A stretch of DNA of 64,000 nucleotides from Nocardia rosealba. Lineage in GTDB: Bacteria; Actinomycetota; Actinomycetes; Mycobacteriales; Mycobacteriaceae. Where the stretch lies: NCBI RefSeq assembly GCF_020216065.1, contig NZ_JAIWNA010000005.1:378472-442471 (forward strand), given 5' to 3'. The notes beneath the pieces are model-generated. The model was given only the letters and a program-made list of their open reading frames with translations, made no database searches and was not told where the DNA came from. Positions 56,193 to 64,000 of the stretch are shown piece after piece (position 1 is the first letter of the stretch; each line of letters opens with the position of its first letter). The position numbers and the translations under genes are program-made.

Positions 56193-57878
56193 ATGCCCAA
56201 ATCCCCCACCACCCGGGTCGCCGCCGCTTATCAGCGGATCGCCGAGGTCGACAGGCCGGAGGTCTGGATCACATTGCGCCCGCATAGCGAACTCGACGCC
56301 GAGGCACGGGAATTGGAGCGAAGGCTCGCCGACGGCGCCGAGCTCCCGTTGGCGGGCCTGCTCCTCGCGGTGAAGGACAACGTCGATGTCGCGGGCCTGC
56401 CGACCACCGCCGCGTGCCCCGAGTTCGTCTACATGCCGACCGAAACCGCCTCGGCCGTGCGGCGACTGGCGGACGCGGGCGCACTGATCCTCGGCAAGAC
56501 CAACCTCGATCAGTTCGCCACCGGCCTGGTCGGCACCCGCAGTCCGTACGGCGCGGTCCGCCATGCCCGGCATCCCGAATTGGTCTGCGGCGGTTCGAGT
56601 TCCGGTTCCGCCGTCGCGGTGGCCCTCGGCATCGCCGATATCGCGATCGGCACCGATACGGCCGGTTCGGGCCGTGTCCCGGCCGCCTTCCACGGCATCG
56701 TCGGGATGAAAGCGAGTCTCGGCATCATCCCGGCCCACGGCGTGGTCCCGGCCTGCGCCGACTACGACGCCGTCACCGTCTTCGCAGGCACGCTCGACCT
56801 CGCCGTCACGGCTGCCGCGATCATGGCAGGCCCGGACGCGCGCGACCCACGCAGCCGCACCTGGCCCGCGGATGTCCCCCTGGCGGGCACCCGAAAACTT
56901 GCCATCCCCCACGATCTCAGCCCGCTGAGCACCGAATACCGTGCCGCTTTCGCTGAAACAGTTGCGGCCCTACGCAATCAGGGCGTCCAGACAACCGAGG
57001 TTGACATCACCCCACTACTCGACGCCGCCCGCCTCCTCTACGACGGCGCCATCGTCGCCGAACGCTATGCGGCGGTGGGTGAGTTCATCGACAAAGGCGC
57101 GAAGGGCCTCGACAAGACCGTCGCCGGAATCATCAGCGCGGCAAAGCATCTGGATGCGCATACCTTCGCCACAGACCTCGACACCCTCGCGAACGCCCGC
57201 GCACAGACCAAAGCCCTACTCGCCGACTACGACGGCCTGCTCCTGCCGACCACCACCGAACACCCCACCATCGCGGCAGTACAAGCCGATCCGCTGACGA
57301 TCAACCGCCGCCTCGGCACCTACACCAACTTCTGCAACCTCCTCGACCTCGCCGCCGTCGCCGTCCCCGGCGCCACGACGACCGCCGGCCTCCCGTTCGG
57401 CGTGATGGTGGTGGTCCCCACCTTCGCCGATCAGATCGCCGTCGACCTCGCCGCCCTCGTCACCGGCACCACAGCACCCCTCCTGGTGAAAACCGGTGTC
57501 CCACTGGCGGTTTTCGGCGCCCACCTGCGCGGCCAACCCCTGCACTGGCAACTCGAGGAACTCGGCGCCCGCTTCGCAGGCGAGATCACCACCAGCGACG
57601 CCTACCGCCTCACCGCCCTGGACACCACCCCGCCGAAACCGGGCCTGGTCCGCCACGGCGACGGTCTCGGTGCCCCCATCGCAGGCGAACTGTTCCTGCT
57701 CTCCCCGGGCGCACTCGGCCGCTTCCTCGCCGACCTACCCGCACCCATGGCCTTGACGAGCATCGAATTGTCCGACGGCACAACAGTTGTGGGCTTCGCC
57801 TGCACCTACGACGCGGCCGTGGCCGCCACCGACATCACGCGCTATGGATCTTGGCCACGGTATCTGCGGGAACACTGA
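56193..57878 (+). CDS. atzF: Allophanate hydrolase
   Basis: An amidase-signature enzyme of 561 residues converting allophanate to ammonia and CO2. The Ser-cisSer-Lys triad is visible: lysine in LLAVKDNVDVAG (near 66), and the serines in GGSSSGSAVAVA and TDTAGSGRVPAAF. After the amidase core (to about 445) comes the C-terminal allophanate hydrolase domain, ending YGSWPRYLREH. No urea carboxylase gene is beside it, so it either pairs with a distant partner or acts in triazine/cyanurate-type catabolism. The 3' end overlaps the convergent arsC by 44 bp. Confidence 0.88.
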   Translation: MPKSPTTRVAAAYQRIAEVDRPEVWITLRPHSELDAEARELERRLADGAELPLAGLLLAVKDNVDVAGLPTTAACPEFVYMPTETASAVRRLADAGALILGKTNLDQFATGLVGTRSPYGAVRHARHPELVCGGSSSGSAVAVALGIADIAIGTDTAGSGRVPAAFHGIVGMKASLGIIPAHGVVPACADYDAVTVFAGTLDLAVTAAAIMAGPDARDPRSRTWPADVPLAGTRKLAIPHDLSPLSTEYRAAFAETVAALRNQGVQTTEVDITPLLDAARLLYDGAIVAERYAAVGEFIDKGAKGLDKTVAGIISAAKHLDAHTFATDLDTLANARAQTKALLADYDGLLLPTTTEHPTIAAVQADPLTINRRLGTYTNFCNLLDLAAVAVPGATTTAGLPFGVMVVVPTFADQIAVDLAALVTGTTAPLLVKTGVPLAVFGAHLRGQPLHWQLEELGARFAGEITTSDAYRLTALDTTPPKPGLVRHGDGLGAPIAGELFLLSPGALGRFLADLPAPMALTSIELSDGTTVVGFACTYDAAVAATDITRYGSWPRYLREH

Positions 57879-58497
57879 TCCCGAGTTCGGCGAGCAGACC
57901 CGTCACGCGACGGCCGATATCGTCGCGGATGGGTCGCACCTGTTCCACCTCGAGACCGGCGGGGTCCTCGATGATCCATTCCTCGTAGCGCACGCCGGGA
58001 ACGAGCGGGCAGGTGTCACCGCAGCCCATGGTGACGATCACGTCGGCGGCGCGGATGATCTCGTCGGTCCACGGCTTGGGGTATTCGCGGGAGATGTCGA
58101 TCCCCACCTCGGCCATCGCGGCGACCGCCGCCGGATTGAGCTGCCCACCGGGCACCGAACCGCCCGACCAGGCCACGGCGCGGTTCAGGGCGAGCGCCTC
58201 GAAGTAGCCGAGCGCCATCTGGGAACGGCCCGCATTGTGGGTGCACAGGAACAGCACGGTCGGCCGCGGCTTGGCCACCTTGCCTTCGATCTTGGCGACG
58301 GCGTTCAGGCGCTGGGCGGCGAACCGCTCGGCCAGCAACGGCAGATACAAGGTCACCGTCGCTCGCGCCGCGAAGTCCTCGTAGGAACTGTGGAGGAACT
58401 GGTGGATCGTCGCCGGATCGAACATTGTCGCGAACTCTTCTCGCAACCGTTCTTCGGCACGATCAAGGGCATCGGAGTGCTCGGTTATGTCGACCAC
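57835..58497 (-). CDS. arsC: Arsenate reductase / LMW-phosphatase-like ArsC with N-terminal helical domain
   Basis: A 220-residue protein. Residues 1-70 form a helical bundle (LREEFATMFDPATIHQFLHS), and from about 78 there is a low-molecular-weight phosphatase fold with the P-loop CTHNAGRSQM, catalytic Cys and Arg. TMGCGDTCP provides further cysteines and WIIEDPAG the acid. This layout matches actinobacterial arsenate reductases of the mycothiol- or thioredoxin-linked type, which turn arsenate into arsenite. No ArsR or Acr3 gene is adjacent. GTG 58497 is the start. Its last 44 bp overlap atzF on the other strand. Confidence 0.85.
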   Translation of the reverse strand: MVDITEHSDALDRAEERLREEFATMFDPATIHQFLHSSYEDFAARATVTLYLPLLAERFAAQRLNAVAKIEGKVAKPRPTVLFLCTHNAGRSQMALGYFEALALNRAVAWSGGSVPGGQLNPAAVAAMAEVGIDISREYPKPWTDEIIRAADVIVTMGCGDTCPLVPGVRYEEWIIEDPAGLEVEQVRPIRDDIGRRVTGLLAELGISVPADTVAKIHSA

Positions 58498-58832
58498 TCC
58501 TCAACCCTTACCGCACTGTCCACGTAACGCAAACGACCGGGCCGCTCACCCCTCGTCGACCGGCCCGGCCGATATCCTCCTGTGACACCCCATCGGAAGC
58601 GGCTTCGGTCGTAGTCCCTCGGTGTGGTTACCGTCGGCAGTTCGTCTTCAGCGTCTGGAAGAGCCACCCTCCGGCTACACCGCCGGGTCCGGCTGATCAC
58701 CCCTCGAGACCTGCCGGACCCGGTTGCTCCCGGTGCCCGAGAAAAGAATGCGACCTGGGTCTCTAGAGGTTCTTAAGAACAACTTGTCGGTTCTCGGCGA
58801 GAATGGAAGGACCGAAGAGATGGAGTACGACG

Positions 58833-58892
58833 ATGGAGACGATGATCGTCTGGTTGCTGGCGAGCCTGCTGTACTGGTTCAGCAACTTCTGA
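58833..58892 (+). CDS. Possible hydrophobic micropeptide, 19 aa
   Basis: GGAG at 58822-58825 lies 7 nt before an ATG that opens METMIVWLLASLLYWFSNF and a TGA. The peptide would span a membrane once. A start at 58803 would give 29 residues. An overlapping plus-strand frame (58733-58978) encodes a soluble acidic sequence instead, so the coding frame is unresolved. A terminator-like hairpin begins 11 nt after the stop. Confidence 0.35.
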   Translation: METMIVWLLASLLYWFSNF

Positions 58893-58903
58893 CACCGCAC
58901 AAC

Positions 58904-58929
58904 GGCGCGGAGCCGAACAGCTCCGCGCC
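58904..58929 (+). terminator. Hairpin after possible micropeptide
   Basis: Perfect 10-bp arms GGCGCGGAGC (58904-58913) and GCTCCGCGCC (58920-58929) with loop CGAACA. Confidence 0.65.
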
Positions 58930-59127
58930 CCGACCTGCTCGGGCAGTGAGCAGCGTCACCACCCGGATACCGGAATAGTTCGCGGGGCTCACCGGTTGAA
59001 CACCACTGTCGGCGTCCGAACAGCCCCGGGCCTCACCCCTTTGTCGCTACGAGCGACCACTCGCCGAGAGGCGCTTGTGGGGCGTCGACACCCTGACCGG
59101 ATTGCCCCACGCGATCCGTTCGACTCG

Positions 59128-59168
59128 CGAACGCCGCCAGGTCACCCTCATCGACCTGGCGGCGTTCG
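59128..59168. terminator. Strong hairpin 40 bp before permease start
   Basis: Perfect 15-bp arms (59128-59142 and 59154-59168) with an 11-nt loop. It lies inside what should be the permease leader or just above its promoter, so it could insulate the gene or attenuate it. Confidence 0.65.
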
Positions 59169-59207
59169 TCGTTTCCCGGGTCGCGCCGGTGACCGCGATG
59201 CCCGACG

Positions 59208-60446
59208 ATGGTGTCCATGGAGCTGACGCGGGGTCTCGGTCTGCGCGACTGTGTGGTCATCGGGCTCGGCGCCATGATCGGTGCCGGGGTGTTCGCCGCG
59301 CTCGGTCCCGCCGCCGGTGCGGCCGGGTCGTGGATGCTGCTCGCCTTGGGCATCGCCGCCGTCGTCGCCTATTGCAATGCCCAGTCCTCGGCCCGGCTGG
59401 CCGCGCTCTATCCCGTGTCGGGCGGGACGTATGTGTACGGACGGGAGCGGCTCGGGCCGTTCTGGGGGTATCTGGCCGGCTGGGGCTTCGTGGTCGGGAA
59501 GACGGCATCGTGTGCGGCGATGGCATTGACGGTCGGCAGCTACGCGTGGCCCGACCACGCGCACGTGGTCGCGGTGGCGGCGGTGGTCGTCATCACGGGC
59601 ATCAACTATGTGGGGGTGCAGAAGTCGGCACTGGCCACGCGGGTGATCGTGGGGTCGGTGCTCGTCGTGCTCGCGGCTGTCGTGGTGGCCGGGGTCAGTG
59701 GAAATCATTCGGCGGCAATTGTTCTCGATGGCGAGATCGGCCCGTACGGCGTGCTGCAGGCAGCCGGGCTGCTGTTCTTCGCCTTCGCCGGGTACGCGCG
59801 CATCGCGACGCTCGGCGAGGAGGTGCGCGACCCGCAACGCACCATTCCGCGCGCGATCATGCTGACGCTGGCCGGTGCCCTCGCGGTGTACACGCTGGTG
59901 GCGGTGGCCGCCCTGCTGACGCTCGGCTCCGGCGGACTGGCCGCCGCGCACGACCCGCTCGCCCGCGTCGTCGAGGCCGCGGGTGCCGGGTGGCTGGCCC
60001 CGGTGGTTCGGGTCGGGGCGGTGCTCGCGGCGGCCGGATCGCTGATGGCGCTGATCCTCGGCGTCTCGCGAACGACACTGGCGATGGCGCGTGACGGGCA
60101 TCTGCCCGCCACCTTGGCCGCCGTCCATCCGCGCTATTCGGTGCCGCACCACGCCGAACTCGCCGTCGGTGTGGTGGTCGCCGTACTCGCGGCGACCGTC
60201 GATCTGCGCGCCGCCATCGGATTCTCCTCGTTCGCGGTCCTGGCCTACTACCTCGTCGCCAACCTCTCGGCCGCGACCCTGAGCACCGCCGAAAACCGTC
60301 CGGCGCGGTGGGTTCCGGTGGTCGGTGCGCTCGGCTGTGTGATCGTCGGGTTCTCGCTGCCGCTCGGATCGGTGCTCGCGGGCCTCGCGGTGCTCGCGCT
60401 CGGTGCGGCCGTGTACGCGGTGCGGCGGAACATACCCGCGGGTTAG
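59208..60446 (+). CDS. APC-family amino acid permease
   Basis: A 412-residue amino acid-polyamine-organocation transporter with about twelve membrane segments. The first, DCVVIGLGAMIGAGVFAALG, has the unwound GxG binding segment; SGGTYVYGRERLGPFWGYLAGW and EEVRDPQRTIPRAI are family landmarks. It is somewhat short for APC members. ATG 59208 and ATG 59217 are both possible starts. Substrate cannot be read. It stands alone behind the hairpin region and upstream of an independently transcribed hydrolase. Confidence 0.85.
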   Translation: MVSMELTRGLGLRDCVVIGLGAMIGAGVFAALGPAAGAAGSWMLLALGIAAVVAYCNAQSSARLAALYPVSGGTYVYGRERLGPFWGYLAGWGFVVGKTASCAAMALTVGSYAWPDHAHVVAVAAVVVITGINYVGVQKSALATRVIVGSVLVVLAAVVVAGVSGNHSAAIVLDGEIGPYGVLQAAGLLFFAFAGYARIATLGEEVRDPQRTIPRAIMLTLAGALAVYTLVAVAALLTLGSGGLAAAHDPLARVVEAAGAGWLAPVVRVGAVLAAAGSLMALILGVSRTTLAMARDGHLPATLAAVHPRYSVPHHAELAVGVVVAVLAATVDLRAAIGFSSFAVLAYYLVANLSAATLSTAENRPARWVPVVGALGCVIVGFSLPLGSVLAGLAVLALGAAVYAVRRNIPAG

Positions 60447-60483
60447 GGGCCTCGCTATACGGGTTACGGTGCCGCAGGGCATC

Positions 60484-60489
60484 TACCCT
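60484..60489 (+). promoter_or_regulatory. -10 box, leaderless serine hydrolase gene
   Basis: TACCCT lies 6 nt before the ATG at 60496, with no Shine-Dalgarno. Confidence 0.5.
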
Positions 60490-60495
60490 CGAACT

Positions 60496-61836
60496 ATGCG
60501 AATCAGGGGTGTTCTCGCAGGGGTATTCGTTTCGACACTGGTATCGGCGACGCTGTTCGCCGCCCCGGCCCAGAGCGCACCGCAGGCGAGTTGCGAGGTG
60601 ACCTCTGCCCGCGACCTGGAACGCGCCGAACCCGAAGCGGTCGGCTTGGATTCGGCGAAACTCACGGAAGCACTGCAGTTCGCGGCCACCCGCAACCGGC
60701 TCAATGTGCAGGTGTTCCGGCACAACTGCCTCGTCGGCGAGGGCCTGCGCAATCACGAGACCGGCAAGGTGGCGTGGAACATCTGGAGCGTCACCAAATC
60801 GGTGACATCCATGCTCGCCGGAATCGCCTCGGACGAAGGCAAACTCGCCATCGACGCACCCATCGACCGCTACCTGCCGCCCGGCCTCGGCGATGCGACG
60901 CATCGATCCATCACCGTCGAGCACCTGCTCACCGAGACCTCGGGCATGAAGGTCGGCGTGCTCACCGAGGGCATCACCGCCGTGGTGCCGGTCGACCCGA
61001 ACAGCGCCGTGCAGGCGCTGGCCGTCCCGCTGGCCAACCCGCCCGGCGCGGCGTTCAGCTACAGCCAGCGCAATGTCGACTTGCTCTCGTACGTCATCGA
61101 ATTGGCGGTCGGCGAACCGTTGCAGCAGTTCGCGCAGCGCGAGCTGTTCGACCCGCTCGGCATCCCCGCCACCGACTACTACTGGGCGCGTGACCGATCC
61201 GGCCACACCTACGGATACGCCCACCTGATGCTGCCGCCCGACGACCTCGCCAAGATCGGCCTGCTCGTCGCCAACGACGGCCGCTGGGGCGCCGAGCAGG
61301 TGGTCTCGGCCGACTACCTGCGCAAAGCGCGCACACCGTCGAAGCAGAACCCCTGCTACGGCTACCTGTTCTGGGTGGGCGCCGGCTGCAACGAGTCACC
61401 CGAATTCCTGCCGGACAACACCTTTTTCATGTCGGGCCTGGCCCTGCAGAACGTCTTCTTCCTGCCCGAACTGGACATGATGGTGATGTGGACCGGTGCC
61501 TTCGGCAACATCACCGCCTACGGCCCGAGCGGCATCCTGGCCCACGCCGAAGAACTCCCCCACGAATTCTTCCGCCGCCTCTTCGCCGCCATCACCGACG
61601 CCCCCGTGCCCACCCCCGCGCCGTACGTCGAACCGCCCCTGAACTTCGACCCGAAATCCCTGGTAGACGCCGAAATTCTGTTGGCCGTATTCGGCATCGG
61701 CCCCGGTGCCTACCCCGGCTGCACCGTCTTCAACTGCCTCAACCAACCCCTTGCCGCCCCCTTCGCCAGCATTCCCCCCGGCTGCGCCATCCTCGCCTGC
61801 GTAGGCAACGACCCCCGAACCCCCGGCATCCGCTGA
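60496..61836 (+). CDS. Secreted class C beta-lactamase-like serine hydrolase
   Basis: A 446-residue exported hydrolase. The signal peptide ends at AQSAPQ (about residue 27). The SxxK nucleophile motif is WSVTKSV, the second motif YSQRN, and a catalytic HTG-like region is not obvious near the C-terminus. The last ~80 residues carry an extra Cys/Pro-rich tail (PGCTVFNCLNQPL, PGCAILACVGND). Relatives include EstB-type esterases and DD-peptidase-like proteins; true beta-lactamase activity is not implied. Start ATG 60496 is fixed by the signal peptide and TACCCT box. Confidence 0.83.
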   Translation: MRIRGVLAGVFVSTLVSATLFAAPAQSAPQASCEVTSARDLERAEPEAVGLDSAKLTEALQFAATRNRLNVQVFRHNCLVGEGLRNHETGKVAWNIWSVTKSVTSMLAGIASDEGKLAIDAPIDRYLPPGLGDATHRSITVEHLLTETSGMKVGVLTEGITAVVPVDPNSAVQALAVPLANPPGAAFSYSQRNVDLLSYVIELAVGEPLQQFAQRELFDPLGIPATDYYWARDRSGHTYGYAHLMLPPDDLAKIGLLVANDGRWGAEQVVSADYLRKARTPSKQNPCYGYLFWVGAGCNESPEFLPDNTFFMSGLALQNVFFLPELDMMVMWTGAFGNITAYGPSGILAHAEELPHEFFRRLFAAITDAPVPTPAPYVEPPLNFDPKSLVDAEILLAVFGIGPGAYPGCTVFNCLNQPLAAPFASIPPGCAILACVGNDPRTPGIR

Positions 61837-61838
61837 CA

Positions 61839-61869
61839 AAGCCGGGCCACCTTCGAGGTGACCCGGCTT
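61839..61869. terminator. Bidirectional terminator between serine hydrolase and asd
   Basis: 14-bp arms with one mismatch (61839-61852 and 61856-61869) around TCG, between convergent stops. Confidence 0.8.
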
Positions 61870-61882
61870 CGGAAAGTACCTG

Positions 61883-62917
61883 TCAGCGGTTGTTCAGCAG
61901 AACTTCCGCGATCTGAATCGTGTTGAGGGCAGCGCCCTTTCGCAGGTTGTCACCCGAGATGAACAGGGCGAGACCCCGACCGTTCGGCACACCCGGGTCC
62001 TGACGGATACGCCCGACGAGCGAATCGTCCTGGCCCGCGGCGGCCAGCGGAGTCGGCACGTCGACCAACCGCACGCCCGGCGCCTTGGCCAGCAACTCCT
62101 GCGCCTGCTGCACCGAAATCGGTTCGGCGAATTCGGCATTGATCGACAGCGAGTGACCGGTGAACACCGGTACGCGCACACAGGTGCCGCTCACCAGCAG
62201 GTCGGGCAAGCCGAGGATCTTGCGGCTCTCGTTGCGCAGCTTCTGGTCTTCGTCGGTCTCGCCCGAGCCGTCGTCGACGAGCGCGCCCGCGAGCGGGATC
62301 ACGTCGAAGGCGATGGGCGCCACGTACTTGTTCGGGGCGGGGAAGTCGACGGCCGAGCCGTCGTGCACCAGTTTCTCGGCGTCGGCGGCCACCGCGCGCA
62401 CCTGCGAGGCGAGCTCCTCGACACCGGCCAGCCCGGAACCCGACACCGCCTGGTACGACGACACGATCAGACGCTGCAGGCCTGCCACGTCGTGCAGCGG
62501 CTTGAGCACCGGCATCGCGGCCATGGTGGTGCAGTTCGGGTTGGCGATGATGCCCTTGGGCAGCGAGCGGGTGGCTTCGGGGTTGACCTCCGAGACCACC
62601 AGCGGCACATCGGGATCCTTGCGCCAGGCCGACGAGTTGTCGATGACGGTGACACCGGCGGCCGCGAACCGCGGTGCCTGCACCCGCGACATGGTCGCGC
62701 CCGCGGAGAACAGCGCGATGTCGAGACCCGACGGATCGGCGGTCTCGGTGTCCTCGACGACGATCTCGCCGCCGCGCCACGGCAGCGTCTTACCGGCCGA
62801 GCGGGCGGAGGCGAAGAAGCGCACTTCGTCGGCCGGGAAGTTGCGCTCCTCGAGCAGCTTGCGCATGACGGCGCCGACCTGACCGGTCGCGCCGACAACA
62901 CCTACACGTACACCCAT
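61883..62917 (-). CDS. asd: Aspartate-semialdehyde dehydrogenase
   Basis: A 344-residue NADPH enzyme reducing aspartyl phosphate to aspartate semialdehyde, for lysine/diaminopimelate, threonine and methionine synthesis. The nucleotide loop is VVGATGQVGAVM. The catalytic cysteine lies in NPNCTTM, with QAVSGSG and VFTGHSLSINAEF as substrate and His regions. ATG 62917 is 2 bp after the ask stop, so the two form an operon. Corresponds to Rv3708c. Confidence 0.96.
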   Translation of the reverse strand: MGVRVGVVGATGQVGAVMRKLLEERNFPADEVRFFASARSAGKTLPWRGGEIVVEDTETADPSGLDIALFSAGATMSRVQAPRFAAAGVTVIDNSSAWRKDPDVPLVVSEVNPEATRSLPKGIIANPNCTTMAAMPVLKPLHDVAGLQRLIVSSYQAVSGSGLAGVEELASQVRAVAADAEKLVHDGSAVDFPAPNKYVAPIAFDVIPLAGALVDDGSGETDEDQKLRNESRKILGLPDLLVSGTCVRVPVFTGHSLSINAEFAEPISVQQAQELLAKAPGVRLVDVPTPLAAAGQDDSLVGRIRQDPGVPNGRGLALFISGDNLRKGAALNTIQIAEVLLNNR

Positions 62918-62919
62918 GA

Positions 62920-64000
<1,081 letters not shown>

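Larger units (their letters stand above)
58498..59207. other. 710-nt gene-poor stretch with hairpins before the permease
   Basis: The stretch between arsC and the permease contains a CCGGGCCG/CGGCCCGG hairpin (58537-58568), the perfect 12-bp palindrome GTTCTTAAGAAC (58769-58780), a possible 19-codon hydrophobic peptide (58833-58892) and two strong hairpins (58904-58929, 59128-59168). No full gene is credible. No known riboswitch was recognised. Confidence 0.6.

Overview
The window is high-GC actinobacterial DNA, most likely Nocardia or a close relative in the Mycobacteriales. The evidence is gene order. Coordinates 13488-52732 follow, from memory, the Mycobacterium tuberculosis Rv3644c-Rv3683 block almost gene for gene: holB, topA, cspA, DUF1998 helicase, Tad/Flp pilus genes, ssd, 6C small RNA, HAD phosphatase, Rv3662c-type protein, dppABCD, acs, holin-like protein, ephE, marP, Nudix, thioredoxin, nth, crp, metallo-beta-lactamase fold protein, ridA, two Get3/ArsA-type ATPases, whiB4, ponA2 and a metallophosphoesterase. 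The right edge (asd-ask) also matches Rv3708c-Rv3709c. Several genes have a TAnnnT box 6-9 nt before the start codon, the pattern of leaderless actinobacterial transcripts.

Region 1 (1-13400) is mostly accessory. It holds a class V aminotransferase cut by the edge, a MarR-type regulator, and a 1300-residue Pls/PosA-type single-module NRPS translationally coupled to an M1 zinc aminopeptidase. By hand alignment its adenylation pocket resembles a lysine/basic-residue code, so this pair may make and trim a cationic homopoly(amino acid). Next come a DUF2752 protein, hydrolases, a possible PD-(D/E)XK nuclease-fold protein, small secreted proteins, an ArsR-hydrolase operon and tRNA-Thr(CGT).

Region 2 (13400-29750) is the replication/topology and Tad segment. 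The Tad operon runs leftward (ssd, tadA, tadB, tadC, DUF4244 pilin, two TadE-like genes). Its tadA-tadB and tadB-tadC gaps hold unexplained ATGA-coupled reading frames that share a VHR(A/P) peptide; one contains a 24-bp tandem repeat. The 6C RNA lies between ssd and the HAD gene. An apparently inactivated Fic-like protein follows, preceded by an overlooked 54-codon gene.

Region 3 (29865-52732) covers peptide import, acetate activation, periplasmic acid resistance, DNA repair, cAMP/redox regulation (Crp, WhiB4) and cell-wall synthesis. Most convergent gene pairs are separated by strong hairpin terminators. Region 4 (52772-64000) is variable: a Pro/Gln-rich membrane protein, tRNA-Pro(CGG) with a DUF3800 gene beside it, a GntR-allophanate hydrolase unit with a palindromic operator, an arsenate reductase, a 710-nt structured gene-poor stretch before an amino-acid permease, a secreted serine hydrolase, and the asd-ask operon with a visible internal start for the aspartokinase beta subunit.
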